Positions 15,956 to 25,229 are shown, counted from the first letter of the stretch. The stretch: DNA of 41,382 bases from Patescibacteria group bacterium (GCA_026415975.1 JAOAFZ010000008.1:1-41382); one strand, 5' to 3'. Numbers and translations are program-made. Notes: generated from the letters alone by a model not told the origin.

Positions 15956-16904
15956 AGGACTTCTTTGCCATTTGTAACCATTCTTCATAACTTCCGGCTT
16001 CACCCTTCGGAGGATTGTTTCGGGTAACCTGAGCAAACATATACAGAGCTTCACGACGACCGTCGCCCGATCCCACACTTATTAACCTGACCGGAGAAAC
16101 CTCTCCTGGCTTCAGGGAGCGGATTATTTTGTCGAACTCCGGGTCGAATGTAATAGCTTCAGCGGCGGGAACATCTTCAAAAGTAAAGATCGCGTTTTGT
16201 TGCCACACCGGATCGAGCTGGGCAAGCGACGTATCATCCTTAATAATGCGCGCAACCTCGATAATCGATCGATCGCCAGACACAACCGAAGCTCGAGCAG
16301 CTTCTATTTTTTGTTTAGCAATCTGCTTTCCGCGTTCATACCCAATCGGACCCGCAGTGCCGTTGTTGAAGAACCAGATCGATATCACTGCTCCGCTTAC
16401 GGATCCCGTTTGCGCATCGACGGCAGCTTTCACCTTATTGATAGCGTCGCTACGGGCCGTGTAATTTTTATTCATACTGTTATAAAAAGACGGTGACAGT
16501 GTGATCATACCAGCCTTCGCTCCCGCCTGGAGCGCTATGGATTCGTTAATAATTTGTTCGAGAGCTACATCGCGTGATGATTCACGCAGGCCAGCAGGAT
16601 ACAAATCAAGGATTCGTTTCAAATCGGTTGAGTAGAGTACTTCGTCACCTACGACAGCAACGGCTCCTGGCGAGGGGGGTTGCTTAGCAAAGGTGGGATT
16701 GGCGCTTGGCACAACAGAGTTCTCCACCTGATTGCCGGTGTTGTTTTGTGCGGAACCTTCCCGGTTTGTTTCGGCACGCTTGTCCGTATTCCGCAGAATA
16801 GATATCATAAGCACCAGGGCGACAAGCAGTATTACTAACACGCCGCCGATTGCGATCATAAGTTTCGGGTTAGGTCCGGATGACGATGGTAGGGTTGGGT
16901 CCAT
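15936..16904 (-). CDS. Membrane-anchored SurA/PrsA-like parvulin foldase
   Basis: This 322-residue protein has a short cytoplasmic N-terminus, one membrane helix (about residues 16-37), a polar linker, and then a SurA-N-like helical region (VAVVGDEVLYSTDLKRIL, NESIALQAGAKAGM). Its C-terminal segment (FDPEFDKIIRSLKPGEVSPV) resembles the end of a parvulin peptidyl-prolyl isomerase domain. ATG 16904 is preferred over an upstream TTG at 16934. Because its stop overlaps the start of the secreted protein gene, it may fold that client outside the membrane. The parvulin part is divergent, so catalytic activity is uncertain. Confidence 0.65.
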   Translation of the reverse strand: MDPTLPSSSGPNPKLMIAIGGVLVILLVALVLMISILRNTDKRAETNREGSAQNNTGNQVENSVVPSANPTFAKQPPSPGAVAVVGDEVLYSTDLKRILDLYPAGLRESSRDVALEQIINESIALQAGAKAGMITLSPSFYNSMNKNYTARSDAINKVKAAVDAQTGSVSGAVISIWFFNNGTAGPIGYERGKQIAKQKIEAARASVVSGDRSIIEVARIIKDDTSLAQLDPVWQQNAIFTFEDVPAAEAITFDPEFDKIIRSLKPGEVSPVRLISVGSGDGRREALYMFAQVTRNNPPKGEAGSYEEWLQMAKKSYEIERY

Positions 16905-17288
16905 GGTTATACCAGTGTACAGAATATAAACCAAATTGTGAAGTGCATTACGCTACCTCAATCACGATCAAACTAAAACTATCACATCTGCAGAGGGACG
17001 CAGTAAGATAGAGATATCTTCTACTGTGTATACCGGCAAAAATCCATCACAGAACTAAACAATTTCATCGTTAAGAAAACTCTTTGAAATGTCTTAACCC
17101 GCATCAGACCTACCTCGCGTATTCTTGGGGGCAATGGACATCCGATATTAGGTGATGGATAAAAACATGCTTCGACCGTATCTCCGTTTTTACAGAAAAC
17201 AACTACAACGGGGACACCTACAGTCACCAAAAACAATGGTGGGCACTATTACACTTGGAAGCCAAGCCGTATTTTTAGGGTTAGAATC
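16905..17288. other. 384-base spacer without a supported gene
   Basis: This spacer lies between the foldase gene and dps, both on the minus strand. An open frame at 17236-17021 (minus) has poor composition and no recognisable similarity. TATATT at about 16924-16929 (minus strand) may be a -10 box for the foldase operon. I see no clear terminator for the foldase side and no RNA gene. Confidence 0.3.
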
Positions 17289-17726
17289 TTACCGAGAACT
17301 CTGTAGCATCCAGATAAACTTCTCATGGGTTTGAATCCGCTCGATAGCCATATCCATGGTTGCATCATCCTGTTCTTTCTGGGCTTCTTCTACAACTTTT
17401 TTCGCGGTCTCTACCAAAATCTTATGATCCGAAATCAACGATTCGATCATCTCCCGGTCTTTGGTCTGTACCGCTTCGGAGTTTATCTGTGACAGTGACT
17501 GAAACTGGTTAAAGGTGCCGGGTGCAACGGCCCCAATGGCCCTGATTCGCTCCGCCAATTCGTCTACTGCTTGAAACATATTCTCGTAATGCTCCTGAAA
17601 CATCACGTGAAGTGCATGAAAGTTACTTCCGGTAACATTCCAGTGATAATTTTGTGATTTAAGCATAAGAATGTACGTCTCCGAGAGGAGATTTTTCAGG
17701 TTTTGGATAAGAACTTGATTAGTCAT
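17289..17726 (-). CDS. dps: Dps family ferritin-like DNA-binding protein
   Basis: This 145-residue protein is the normal size for Dps. The intersubunit ferroxidase ligands are all in place with canonical spacing: His28 (NYHWNVTG), His40 (FHALH), Asp55 and Glu59 (AVDELAERIRAIG). Dps dodecamers oxidise Fe(II) with hydrogen peroxide, store the iron and protect DNA. The short N-terminus has few basic residues, so DNA binding may be weak. The gene is divergent from the P-type ATPase gene and has its own promoter with a very short leader. Confidence 0.93.
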   Translation of the reverse strand: MTNQVLIQNLKNLLSETYILMLKSQNYHWNVTGSNFHALHVMFQEHYENMFQAVDELAERIRAIGAVAPGTFNQFQSLSQINSEAVQTKDREMIESLISDHKILVETAKKVVEEAQKEQDDATMDMAIERIQTHEKFIWMLQSSR

Positions 17727-17734
17727 ATACCCTT

Positions 17735-17762
17735 AGTATAGCTAATGGGTTTTACATTGCAA
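17735..17762 (-). promoter_or_regulatory. Promoter of dps
   Basis: On the minus strand TTGCAA (17757-17762) and TATACT (17735-17740) are 16 bases apart. The -10 box ends eight bases before ATG 17726, so the leader would be one or two bases at most. An AAGGG just before the ATG could serve as a Shine-Dalgarno only if transcription began earlier. Confidence 0.65.
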
Positions 17763-17819
17763 GGCGCAGGCCTGATATGGTAACAGAGTGTGCAATGCTT
17801 AGTATACGGCGGAGAATGG

Positions 17820-17828
17820 TGCTATACT
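17820..17828 (+). promoter_or_regulatory. Extended -10 promoter for the P-type ATPase gene
   Basis: TG-C-TATACT is an extended -10 element, 43 bases before ATG 17872. The remaining leader of about 37 bases has no clear ribosome-binding site and no obvious Mg2+-sensing structure such as that of the enterobacterial mgtA leader. Confidence 0.5.
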
Positions 17829-17871
17829 GATTTAATTACAAAACTAGTGATTCTAAAACGCGTTACATCCC

Positions 17872-20421
17872 ATGTCTTCTCCCTCCCGGTTGCGCTATAG
17901 CACCGCAGAGCGTTTTGCCCGCCTTACTGTTAATGAGGCACTAATGGAGACTGCTTCCGGGCAGGATGGTATTACTCACGCCGAGGCTAAACGAAGATTG
18001 CGTACCTATGGGCCTAATACGCTTGTAATCCGCAAGCGGCAGACAGCGGTGCAAGAGTATCTAAGTAAATACAAAAATCCCCTTACTCTTACACTTCTCG
18101 TAGTGGCGATTATTTCCTGGCTATTAGGTGAAAGGGTGGATGCGGGAATTGTTTTCTGTATGGTGCTTTTAAGCACCACGCTTGATTTTATTCAAGAACA
18201 CAAGGCGACACGGGAAGCAGAAAAGCTTATGGAGCGGGTTGCCACAACTGCGGTAGTGGTTCGAGGCGGTGAAGAGGTAAAAGTGCAGGCAGCACATCTG
18301 GTTCCGGGAGATATCATTCTCCTGAATGCCGGAGATCTGGTACCTGCCGATGCCCGAATATTGGAAGTAAAAGATTGTTTCGTGAATCAATCTACACTCA
18401 CCGGCGAATCGTTTCCGGTGCGTAAATCCCATCGCCCCGTGCACGAGGAACATCCGGACCTGACTGATATGAACAACCTAGTCTTTATGGGAACAGGTAT
18501 AAACACGGGTACCTGCAGGGCAGTTGTATTTCAGACAGGTATCCAGACGATGTTCGGCACGATTTCCGCATCCTTGGCGGTGGCATCGGAAGAAAATGAT
18601 TTTACCCGAGGTATGCATTCTTTCGGGCGGCTGATTCTACGCGTCATTATGCTCTTTGTGCTTATTATTTTTACTGCAAACTCTCTCCTTAGCCAGGACA
18701 TACTACAGGCACTGCTGTTTGCGATAGCTGTAGCTGTGGGCATGACACCGGAGTTTCTCCCGATGATTATGTCCATTACCATGGGACAGGGTGCAGCATC
18801 TATGGAACGGCACGGCGTAATAGTAAAAAAGCTCACCGCAATACCTGCTTTCGGGAGTATGGATGTACTCTGTACCGACAAAACAGGAACTCTAACCAGA
18901 GACAAAATAGAGCTGGTACGCTATCTCGATGGAAACGGTGTTGAGTCTGATGAAGTATTTACGTTCACCTATTTGAACAGCCATTTCCAGACAGGTATCA
19001 GCAGTCCGATGGATCAGGCAGTTCTCGATTTCAAGAAAATAAGTCTAACAGGATACGAAAAAGTAGATGAGATTCCATTCGACTTTGAACGCAGGAGGAT
19101 GAGTGTTATTGTTCGGCATACGGAAAGGAATATCCTGATCACGAAAGGAGCTCCGGAAACGGTACTTGCAATCTGTTCGGAATATGTACTGAATGGCAAA
19201 GTTCATGGTCTTACTTCCTGCGAACGCGAGAAGTTTGCGGCCCTGGCACAACAGCTGAGTGCCGAAGGATTTCGGGTGCTGGCACTCGCACGAAAATACG
19301 AGGATAACCATTTAGGGCATTATTCCCGGCATGACGAAACAGAGATGTGCTTTATGGGATTTACGGCCTTTCTTGATCCGGTCAAGCCTGGTGTTAGGCA
19401 ATCCATAAAAGCCCTGGAAGAACTTGGTATAGAGGTGAAAGTTATTACCGGCGATAACGAACTGGTAGCACAAAAAATTTGCAGCCAGGCCGGAATTCCC
19501 GTGAAACGTTATCTTCTGGGCCACCAGATTGATCATCTCACAGCAGAAAAATTGCGCCAGGTTGTCGAAGAAACCACTATTTTTGCCCGGTTTTCACCTG
19601 TGCAAAAAAACCGTGTCATAGCTGCGTTGCGGGATAACGGTCATGTGGTTGGCTATATGGGAGACGGGATAAACGATGCGCCCTCTTTAAAGACTGCGGA
19701 TGTCGGAATCTCGGTAACAAACGCGGTTCCAGTGGCAAAAGAATCTGCCGATCTTATCCTCACCGGAAAATCGTTTGAAGTGCTCGGTCAGGGGGTAACT
19801 CAGGGGAGAAAGACCTTCGGGAATACCATGAAATATATTCATATGGGTCTTAGTTCAAATTTCGGGAATATGCTTTCGCTGGCAGGAGCTATTTTATTTT
19901 TACCGTATCTGCCCATGCTTCCCAAACAGATCTTGCTGAATAATTTTCTTTATGACTTTGCCCAGATGGTCTTGCCTGCCGATCGGGTTGATACAGATTA
20001 CCTTAAAAATCCAAAGAGATGGAATATACGAGAAATCCGAACAATGATGCTCATATTTGGACCGGTCAGTTCTATTTTCGATTTTCTTACCTTTTTTCTC
20101 CTCTACCGACTTTTCCCAGCCAATCCGGCAGCGTTTCAGACGGGCTGGTTTATCGAATCTCTGGCTACCCAGGTATTTGTGATTTATGTTATCCGTACCC
20201 GGAAACTGCCATTTATTCAGAGTATGCCCAGTCCCGCGCTCCTAATTTCTACAATTGCAGTTGTGGCTACAGGGTGGGTTCTGCCATTTACTGCGCTGGG
20301 AGCCATGTTCGGATTTGTGCCGCTTCCTGTGCCAGTACTGATTCTATTAGCGGGAATAACAGTTGCATATTTACTCATTGCGGAAATCGCCAAACGGTTT
20401 TACTACCGGATTGTCAAATGA
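17872..20421 (+). CDS. mgtA: MgtA-type magnesium-translocating P-type ATPase
   Basis: This 849-residue P-type ATPase has all core motifs: the TGE loop (TLTGESFPV), the phosphorylation site DKTGTLT with Asp336, KGAPE in the nucleotide domain, and the hinge GDGINDAPSL. Family-specific features point to the P3B magnesium group: TPEFLP in TM4, TYLNSHFQTG after the phosphorylation site, and LNNFLYDFAQ...LPADRVD near TM6. About ten membrane helices are expected. Members import Mg2+ at ATP cost. No MgtC or MgtR partner is seen. The symbol is given on motif similarity; a Ca2+ pump (P2) is less likely. Confidence 0.85.
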   Translation: MSSPSRLRYSTAERFARLTVNEALMETASGQDGITHAEAKRRLRTYGPNTLVIRKRQTAVQEYLSKYKNPLTLTLLVVAIISWLLGERVDAGIVFCMVLLSTTLDFIQEHKATREAEKLMERVATTAVVVRGGEEVKVQAAHLVPGDIILLNAGDLVPADARILEVKDCFVNQSTLTGESFPVRKSHRPVHEEHPDLTDMNNLVFMGTGINTGTCRAVVFQTGIQTMFGTISASLAVASEENDFTRGMHSFGRLILRVIMLFVLIIFTANSLLSQDILQALLFAIAVAVGMTPEFLPMIMSITMGQGAASMERHGVIVKKLTAIPAFGSMDVLCTDKTGTLTRDKIELVRYLDGNGVESDEVFTFTYLNSHFQTGISSPMDQAVLDFKKISLTGYEKVDEIPFDFERRRMSVIVRHTERNILITKGAPETVLAICSEYVLNGKVHGLTSCEREKFAALAQQLSAEGFRVLALARKYEDNHLGHYSRHDETEMCFMGFTAFLDPVKPGVRQSIKALEELGIEVKVITGDNELVAQKICSQAGIPVKRYLLGHQIDHLTAEKLRQVVEETTIFARFSPVQKNRVIAALRDNGHVVGYMGDGINDAPSLKTADVGISVTNAVPVAKESADLILTGKSFEVLGQGVTQGRKTFGNTMKYIHMGLSSNFGNMLSLAGAILFLPYLPMLPKQILLNNFLYDFAQMVLPADRVDTDYLKNPKRWNIREIRTMMLIFGPVSSIFDFLTFFLLYRLFPANPAAFQTGWFIESLATQVFVIYVIRTRKLPFIQSMPSPALLISTIAVVATGWVLPFTALGAMFGFVPLPVPVLILLAGITVAYLLIAEIAKRFYYRIVK

Positions 20422-20460
20422 TATCCCCTTGAATATGAAGACCCTTGTATAGCACGATCC

Positions 20461-21279
20461 TTACCGGTGTAGATTGATCGTATCCCGCAGCTTACCTGCC
20501 TCCGCCCGTGCCGCTTCTGCAAAGTCCGATTCCTTCGACGCGAAGATAACCCCGCGCGAAGCCGCAATCACAATACCTCGTTTTTGCTCATCGAGCCCGA
20601 CTGCCAGTGTTTTCTCCAGATCTCCGCCCTGCGCACCGATTCCCGGCACCAGGAAAGTTACGTTTGGAGCGAGCCTGCGGACATTTCCCAGCTCTTCGGG
20701 GTACGTTGCGCCGATAACCAGCCACACGTTGTCGTTCGTATTCCACTTTGTCGCAAATGCTTCTGCCACTTTCATATAAAGCGGAACGCCATCTACCAGC
20801 AGATTCTGGAATTCGCCACTGTCGGGGTTGGAGTTTTTGCACATGATGATACAGCCCTTTTCGGTGCGGTTCAGGAAGGGAGCAAGCGATTCGCCGCCGA
20901 AGTAGGGTTGCAGGGTTACGCAATCGCCCTGAAGATAGTCAAACGCAAAGCGGGCATACCCGACATTCGTGCTACCAATGTCACCGCGCTTCGGGTCCAG
21001 GATAATTACCACTTCCGGATACGTTTCACGGAGATAGTCGCAGGTCATCTTCAACTGGCGTATACCTTCCAAGCCATATGCTTCGTAAAAAGCCGTATTC
21101 GGTTTGTAGCAGCAAACCAGGTCGTGAGTGGCGTCGATGATCGCCTTGTTGAAGGCAAAGATCGGATTGGGAAGCGAGCGGACTGATTCCGGAAGCTTTT
21201 CCAGATCGCTATCTAGACCAATACACAATAAAGAATTATTTCTTGAGACTACGGCATTCAGCTTTTGGCGGATATGCAT
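20461..21279 (-). CDS. pyrF: Orotidine-5'-phosphate decarboxylase
   Basis: PyrF makes UMP from OMP, the last step of de novo UMP synthesis. The 272-residue length and the motif DPKRGDIGST (Asp95, Lys97, Asp100) fit the longer pyrF subfamily 2. Phosphate-binding segments IGLDSDLEKLP near the start and VPGIGAQGG near the end are present. The gene begins 30 bases after the pyrE stop, so the two probably form an operon. No other pyr genes are in the window. Confidence 0.93.
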   Translation of the reverse strand: MHIRQKLNAVVSRNNSLLCIGLDSDLEKLPESVRSLPNPIFAFNKAIIDATHDLVCCYKPNTAFYEAYGLEGIRQLKMTCDYLRETYPEVVIILDPKRGDIGSTNVGYARFAFDYLQGDCVTLQPYFGGESLAPFLNRTEKGCIIMCKNSNPDSGEFQNLLVDGVPLYMKVAEAFATKWNTNDNVWLVIGATYPEELGNVRRLAPNVTFLVPGIGAQGGDLEKTLAVGLDEQKRGIVIAASRGVIFASKESDFAEAARAEAGKLRDTINLHR

Positions 21280-21309
21280 ATCGGAGGAAAACGGATAATC
21301 AGCCCGGAC

Positions 21310-21942
21310 TCAGCGACCGGCAGCTTTTGCTTCCATATACTTTTTACCATGACCGACCTTTGTGTTTATCGGGCGTTTCCTGATCCGATCCGGAAGGTCC
21401 GATTCTTCCCAAGACTCGGCCCGGATAACTCCCAGGGAATCAAAGGGAGCTCCAATTGTCTCTGTGGTGACGGCTTCGGGATCGCGATTTACCATTACGC
21501 ATGCGGCAACTACATTTCCACCGGTAGCACGAACCAGATCCACAACTTTTTTAAGCGAGCCGCCGGTTGTTGCGAGATCTTCGATCACCAGCACATTTTT
21601 TCCCGCAATCAAGCGGTCATAGCCCCGTGTAAATGCCATACTCTTATCGGGCATTTTCTCGGCGTAGACTCCCAGTACCTCCTTTCCCTTCATCTGGGTC
21701 AGATGATACGCGGTCCAGGTTGTAAGAATTATTCCTCCGAGAGCGGGAGCTGCAACCACATCGATATCCATTGTATGGTACTTTTCCGCGAAGAGCTTCC
21801 CCACCCGGGATGTATATTCGGGGTGGGGATATAATGCGTCTTTATTGATATAGACCTCCCCGTGCTTCCCTGAGGTGTATACAAAATGGTCGTCGGTAAT
21901 AACAGCTCCCAGTTTGCGGAGAATATCAACAACGGCACTCAT
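21310..21942 (-). CDS. pyrE: Orotate phosphoribosyltransferase
   Basis: PyrE joins orotate and PRPP to give OMP, the substrate of the adjacent pyrF product. The 210-residue type I phosphoribosyltransferase has the PRPP-binding motif VLVIEDLATTGGS (Glu121, Asp122) and a hood region with TSGKHGEVYINKD. The start at ATG 21942 is the first in frame after a good -10 box. The C-terminal extension after the core is Lys/Arg-rich and slightly longer than in the E. coli enzyme. Confidence 0.93.
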   Translation of the reverse strand: MSAVVDILRKLGAVITDDHFVYTSGKHGEVYINKDALYPHPEYTSRVGKLFAEKYHTMDIDVVAAPALGGIILTTWTAYHLTQMKGKEVLGVYAEKMPDKSMAFTRGYDRLIAGKNVLVIEDLATTGGSLKKVVDLVRATGGNVVAACVMVNRDPEAVTTETIGAPFDSLGVIRAESWEESDLPDRIRKRPINTKVGHGKKYMEAKAAGR

Positions 21943-21975
21943 GGGAATGGTGGGTAACTACTGGTAACTGAGCTC

Positions 21976-21981
21976 ATTATA
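21976..21981 (-). promoter_or_regulatory. -10 box of the pyrE-pyrF operon
   Basis: TATAAT on the minus strand lies 33 bases before ATG 21942. The leader has no clear Shine-Dalgarno and no visible attenuator. The -35 region is not convincing. Confidence 0.5.
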
Positions 21982-22030
21982 CCCCATACATGCCCCTATT
22001 TTGATCTGTTTTCGTTACAATGGAGAAGAC

Positions 22031-24235
22031 ATGTCGAACCGATTCAGACGGATTTTTCACCTCTTTACTGCAGTTGTTTTTCTTGTGGCTTTTTCAGATG
22101 GAGCTGTCCTTGCAGAGAAGACGGGTACGCCACAGACGATACATTCTGTCTCCTTTTCGTCTCCCCGGCCCACACCTGATCCGATGAGAAAGGCACCACA
22201 AATTGTGAATGGAACAGTTGCACCAGCGGGGAAGTATCCATATCAGGTAGCACTGGTTTCAGAGCAGTTTACACCGGGAAATCCGAATTCTACTCCAATT
22301 CTTCGTCAGTTTTGCGCGGGCTCGCTAATACATCCGCAGTGGATAATGACTGCTGCCCACTGTCTTGAGCCACCGATTACCCCCGCTCTCATCAAAGTAA
22401 TCTCCGGACTTCAAGACCTGAACAGTTTTCCCGATGGCAGCACGTCGTTTCAGTCGGATACCGATCAGTGGATCGTGCATCCGGATTACGGCGAGGGCGC
22501 TTTGTACAATAATGACATTGCTCTGGTGCGGCTTGCCGCCCCGCTTCCCTCCCTGATTCCCACCGTGGCACTTACCGATACACTGGTAGAGCAGCCCAAC
22601 AATGCCGATGTCCGTATACACGGCTGGGGATATATACAGGATGGCGGACCACGCAGTGCGCAGCTTCTTGAGGCAGTTATGAAGATCCGGAGAGATCTGT
22701 ATACCGGCGATTCGAACGTAACTAGCAGTATGATCCCTTTTGATAATTTTTATGGTTCGGGCGGGTGTCAGGGGGATAGCGGAGGACCGTCAACTATTCT
22801 GGTGAACGGTATGCCGAAGGTTATCGGGATTAATTCCTGGGTTTACTCTTGCGGTGGGGATCTGTTTAATTCCAGCGTTTATTCTTTCCGGAGCTGGATC
22901 AATCAAAATATACCGGCGACGCAAACCTCGATACGTTTTTTCGGCTACGGTAACGACGATGCTGACCGGATAAAAATCCGGCTAGACGCTCCGGAAAAAC
23001 CTATTGATATTGGAGGCGACTTTACAATCGAGTTCTGGATGAAAGCCGATACTACTGCCAACAGTACCGGCTCTTGCGAGACCGGAAACGATGGCTGGAC
23101 AAATGGCCATGTGATCGTGGATCGTGACATATTCGGAAGCGGGGATAATGGTGACTATGGTATCTCGCTGGGGAGTGACGGCCGGCTTGGTTTTGGCACC
23201 AATAATGGCAGTTCCGGAAACACAATCTGTACTACCGGTGTTAATCTAAAAGATGGTGGCTGGCACCATATTGCTGTTACCCGGACACAAAGTACCGGTG
23301 CACTGGCAATATTTGTGGATGGTGTGCAACGGGCGAGCGGTGCTGGACCAACCGGAGATCTATCATACCGGAATGGCCGCAGTACCAGTTATCCCAACGA
23401 TCCCTACCTAGTTCTCGGTGCGGAAAAACACGATTATGTACCGGGATACCTGTCTTATAGCGGGTGGCTGGACGACTTGCGGATATCGAATAATGTACGC
23501 TATACGGGGACATTTTCAATCCCTCTCGCACAGGTATCCTCTGATGCAAATACGGTGGGATTGTATCGTTTTGATTCCATTCCGGGAAACTGTTTTGAGG
23601 GGCAGGTGATCCCGGATGTTTCCGGAGCGGCTGGAGGACCATCAGACGGGAGGTGTGAATATAATCCGACCGGCCCAAATAATGGTCCGCAATTTTCGAC
23701 AGATATCCCGTTCCCCACTCCTACTCCAACGGTCACTCCTGTTCCCTCCAGCACTCTTACTCCTACACCGGTATCAAAGGCTGCTGTGTACCGATTCTGG
23801 AGCGATACTTATCGCGGGCATTTTTATACCGCAAGCGAGGGAGAAAAGAATTACATCCAACGTACCTTTCCGGTGTCGGTATGGCGTTACGAAGGAATTG
23901 CTTACTCTGCCTTTGTAAATAGCGCAGTCAGTGTTGTTCCGGTTTACCGCTTTTGGAGCGATACTTATCGTGGGCATTTTTATACCGCAAGCGAGGGAGA
24001 AAAAAACTTTGTCGAGACAACCTTCGATGCCAAGGTCTGGCGCTACGAAGGAATCGCATATTATGTATATCCGACAAATTACACCGGTCCTGCAAAGAAT
24101 GTGTACCGATTCTGGAGCGATACCTACCGGAAGCATTTCTATACCGCAAGTGAGGGGGAAAAGAACTTTGTCAAGACAGCCTTCAATGACAGGGTCTGGC
24201 GCTACGAAGGGGTAGCGTGGATGGTTCCGGAATGA
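22031..24235 (+). CDS. Secreted trypsin-like protease with LamG and three DUF5648 repeats
   Basis: ATG 22031 is chosen because a signal peptide follows (IFHLFTAVVFLVAFSDGAVLA) and GGAGAA-like bases lie just upstream. In the 734-residue product a propeptide leads to the activation site QIVNG (Ile58). The S1 triad is His110 (TAAHC), Asp162 (NNDIALVRL) and Ser250 (GDSGGP), with Cys95-Cys111 and Cys246-Cys274 as likely disulfides. A LamG/concanavalin-like domain follows (about 305-500; FTIEFWMKAD, GWHHIAVTR). Then come a Pro-Thr linker and three DUF5648 repeats. It should act outside the cell, the appended domains probably binding glycans or surfaces. Trypsin-type proteases with this tail are notable in such a small genome. 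Confidence 0.9.
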   Translation: MSNRFRRIFHLFTAVVFLVAFSDGAVLAEKTGTPQTIHSVSFSSPRPTPDPMRKAPQIVNGTVAPAGKYPYQVALVSEQFTPGNPNSTPILRQFCAGSLIHPQWIMTAAHCLEPPITPALIKVISGLQDLNSFPDGSTSFQSDTDQWIVHPDYGEGALYNNDIALVRLAAPLPSLIPTVALTDTLVEQPNNADVRIHGWGYIQDGGPRSAQLLEAVMKIRRDLYTGDSNVTSSMIPFDNFYGSGGCQGDSGGPSTILVNGMPKVIGINSWVYSCGGDLFNSSVYSFRSWINQNIPATQTSIRFFGYGNDDADRIKIRLDAPEKPIDIGGDFTIEFWMKADTTANSTGSCETGNDGWTNGHVIVDRDIFGSGDNGDYGISLGSDGRLGFGTNNGSSGNTICTTGVNLKDGGWHHIAVTRTQSTGALAIFVDGVQRASGAGPTGDLSYRNGRSTSYPNDPYLVLGAEKHDYVPGYLSYSGWLDDLRISNNVRYTGTFSIPLAQVSSDANTVGLYRFDSIPGNCFEGQVIPDVSGAAGGPSDGRCEYNPTGPNNGPQFSTDIPFPTPTPTVTPVPSSTLTPTPVSKAAVYRFWSDTYRGHFYTASEGEKNYIQRTFPVSVWRYEGIAYSAFVNSAVSVVPVYRFWSDTYRGHFYTASEGEKNFVETTFDAKVWRYEGIAYYVYPTNYTGPAKNVYRFWSDTYRKHFYTASEGEKNFVKTAFNDRVWRYEGVAWMVPE
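23785..24232 (+). repeat. Three tandem DUF5648 repeats within the protease gene
   Basis: Each unit of about 50 codons contains YRFWSDTYR, HFYTASEGEKN and VWRYEGIAY-like segments. Parts of the units are nearly identical at DNA level, for example around 23805, 23960 and 24115, indicating recent duplication or gene conversion. DUF5648 modules occur at C-termini of secreted bacterial proteins; a binding role is inferred. Confidence 0.85.
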
Positions 24236-24556
24236 TTACCTGCGATGTTGGAAAACGATAATGCCGGCTGAGAAAAGTATCTGCACAATAATTACCGCGA
24301 GAGAGAAAGTTGTCTGAGCAATATAGACCCCTATTTGTGCCCGATTGAACGAGTTGCTGAACGGTTCGATTGTAGACAGGAATACTGCGGCAATAAACGA
24401 AGTACAAGAGAGAGCTGCGAATGCCGAGGCATAGAGAAATTTTTTCCTGACAGTGAACACCACTACCGGTATTGCCATCGCGGAAGCGGCCATGATAACC
24501 AGAAGAATGGTCACAGTAAGGTGAAGCCGGTCCGCGAACGCCTGAATTTCCTGCAT
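24236..24556 (-). CDS. Small integral membrane protein
   Basis: The 106-residue product shows three hydrophobic segments of helix length (about residues 13-35, 42-62 and 76-100) and no soluble domain. Its stop codon abuts the stop of the convergent protease gene with no spacer. A TATCCT ends six bases before ATG 24556, again suggesting a leaderless start. No family is recognised. Many reduced genomes carry such small multi-pass proteins near pilin genes. Confidence 0.6.
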   Translation of the reverse strand: MQEIQAFADRLHLTVTILLVIMAASAMAIPVVVFTVRKKFLYASAFAALSCTSFIAAVFLSTIEPFSNSFNRAQIGVYIAQTTFSLAVIIVQILFSAGIIVFQHRR

Positions 24557-24618
24557 ATCCCAAGGATACCAGACAGGTAAACGCGGCTACATTTGTGAAT
24601 CGTAAAAGCACGCAACAA

Positions 24619-24642
24619 AACGCCCCGGTTTCCCGGGGCGTT
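24619..24642 (-). terminator. Strong intrinsic terminator after the pilin gene
   Basis: AACGCCCCGG and CCGGGGCGTT form a perfect 10-bp stem with a 4-base loop. On the minus strand the stem is followed by a short T-rich tail (TTTTG), 35 bases beyond the stop of the pilin gene at 24677. It would end the pilus transcription unit and insulate the small membrane-protein gene. Confidence 0.85.
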
Positions 24643-24676
24643 CTGATGAGAAGTTATAATTTTCGGGTTCGGACAC

Positions 24677-25123
24677 TTAGCGCGTAACCGTGATCGGCTG
24701 GCCACTTGAGCTGGTTGCACTGACCGAGATACGGCTATCCGTTGTTGACCGGACGACGGTATAGCCGGTTGTGTACCCTGCAGGACAGGTAGCCGGAATT
24801 GGTGTACCATTGTTGAGTGACGGATCTGCAGGAAGCTCCGCAATATAGGTCGGAACAAGAGCCGCACAGATATCAATTCCCGCATCTGAAATTACCCCGG
24901 CAGTGGTAGTGATTGCAGCTGGCGGCGATCCACCGTTTTCTGCCATATATTGGTGTATAGCATTCAGAATCGCGTTGACGTCACTGCGGCGCTTGGTATC
25001 GTTTGCCTGCGCAAACTGGCGTGCCGGGTTGATGGCAATCAGAACGATTGCTAACAGAACCGCAAGGATACCAATGACCACGAGCAGCTCGATGAGGGTG
25101 AAACCTTTCTTATTATTCACCAT
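24677..25123 (-). CDS. Type IV major-pilin-like prepilin
   Basis: The 148-residue protein has a class III signal: MVNNKKG followed by FTLIELLVVIGILAVLLAIV, with cleavage expected after Gly7 and Glu at mature position 5. A helical stalk (ARQFAQANDTKRRSDVNAIL) leads to a Thr/Ser-rich globular part with two Cys that could form the D-region disulfide. It is the last gene of the pilus cluster, 106 bases after the previous gene and followed directly by a strong terminator. That suits a highly expressed major subunit. Confidence 0.85.
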   Translation of the reverse strand: MVNNKKGFTLIELLVVIGILAVLLAIVLIAINPARQFAQANDTKRRSDVNAILNAIHQYMAENGGSPPAAITTTAGVISDAGIDICAALVPTYIAELPADPSLNNGTPIPATCPAGYTTGYTVVRSTTDSRISVSATSSSGQPITVTR

Positions 25124-25229
25124 AGTGATGTCTTTGAAAACAGGTAATACTGTAAAGGTACTAGAAAATTGATAAACAAGTCAACAGTGATTTTTTTGCA
25201 AGGTGAATTTAGTATGTATATGATATGTA

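Noticed and set aside
17021-17236. 71-codon minus-strand frame upstream of the foldase gene
   Set aside because: Composition is not protein-like, and there is no family resemblance, ribosome-binding site or promoter.
20584-21186. 200-codon plus-strand frame opposite pyrF
   Set aside because: It is antisense to a clear pyrF gene and has no recognisable protein features.
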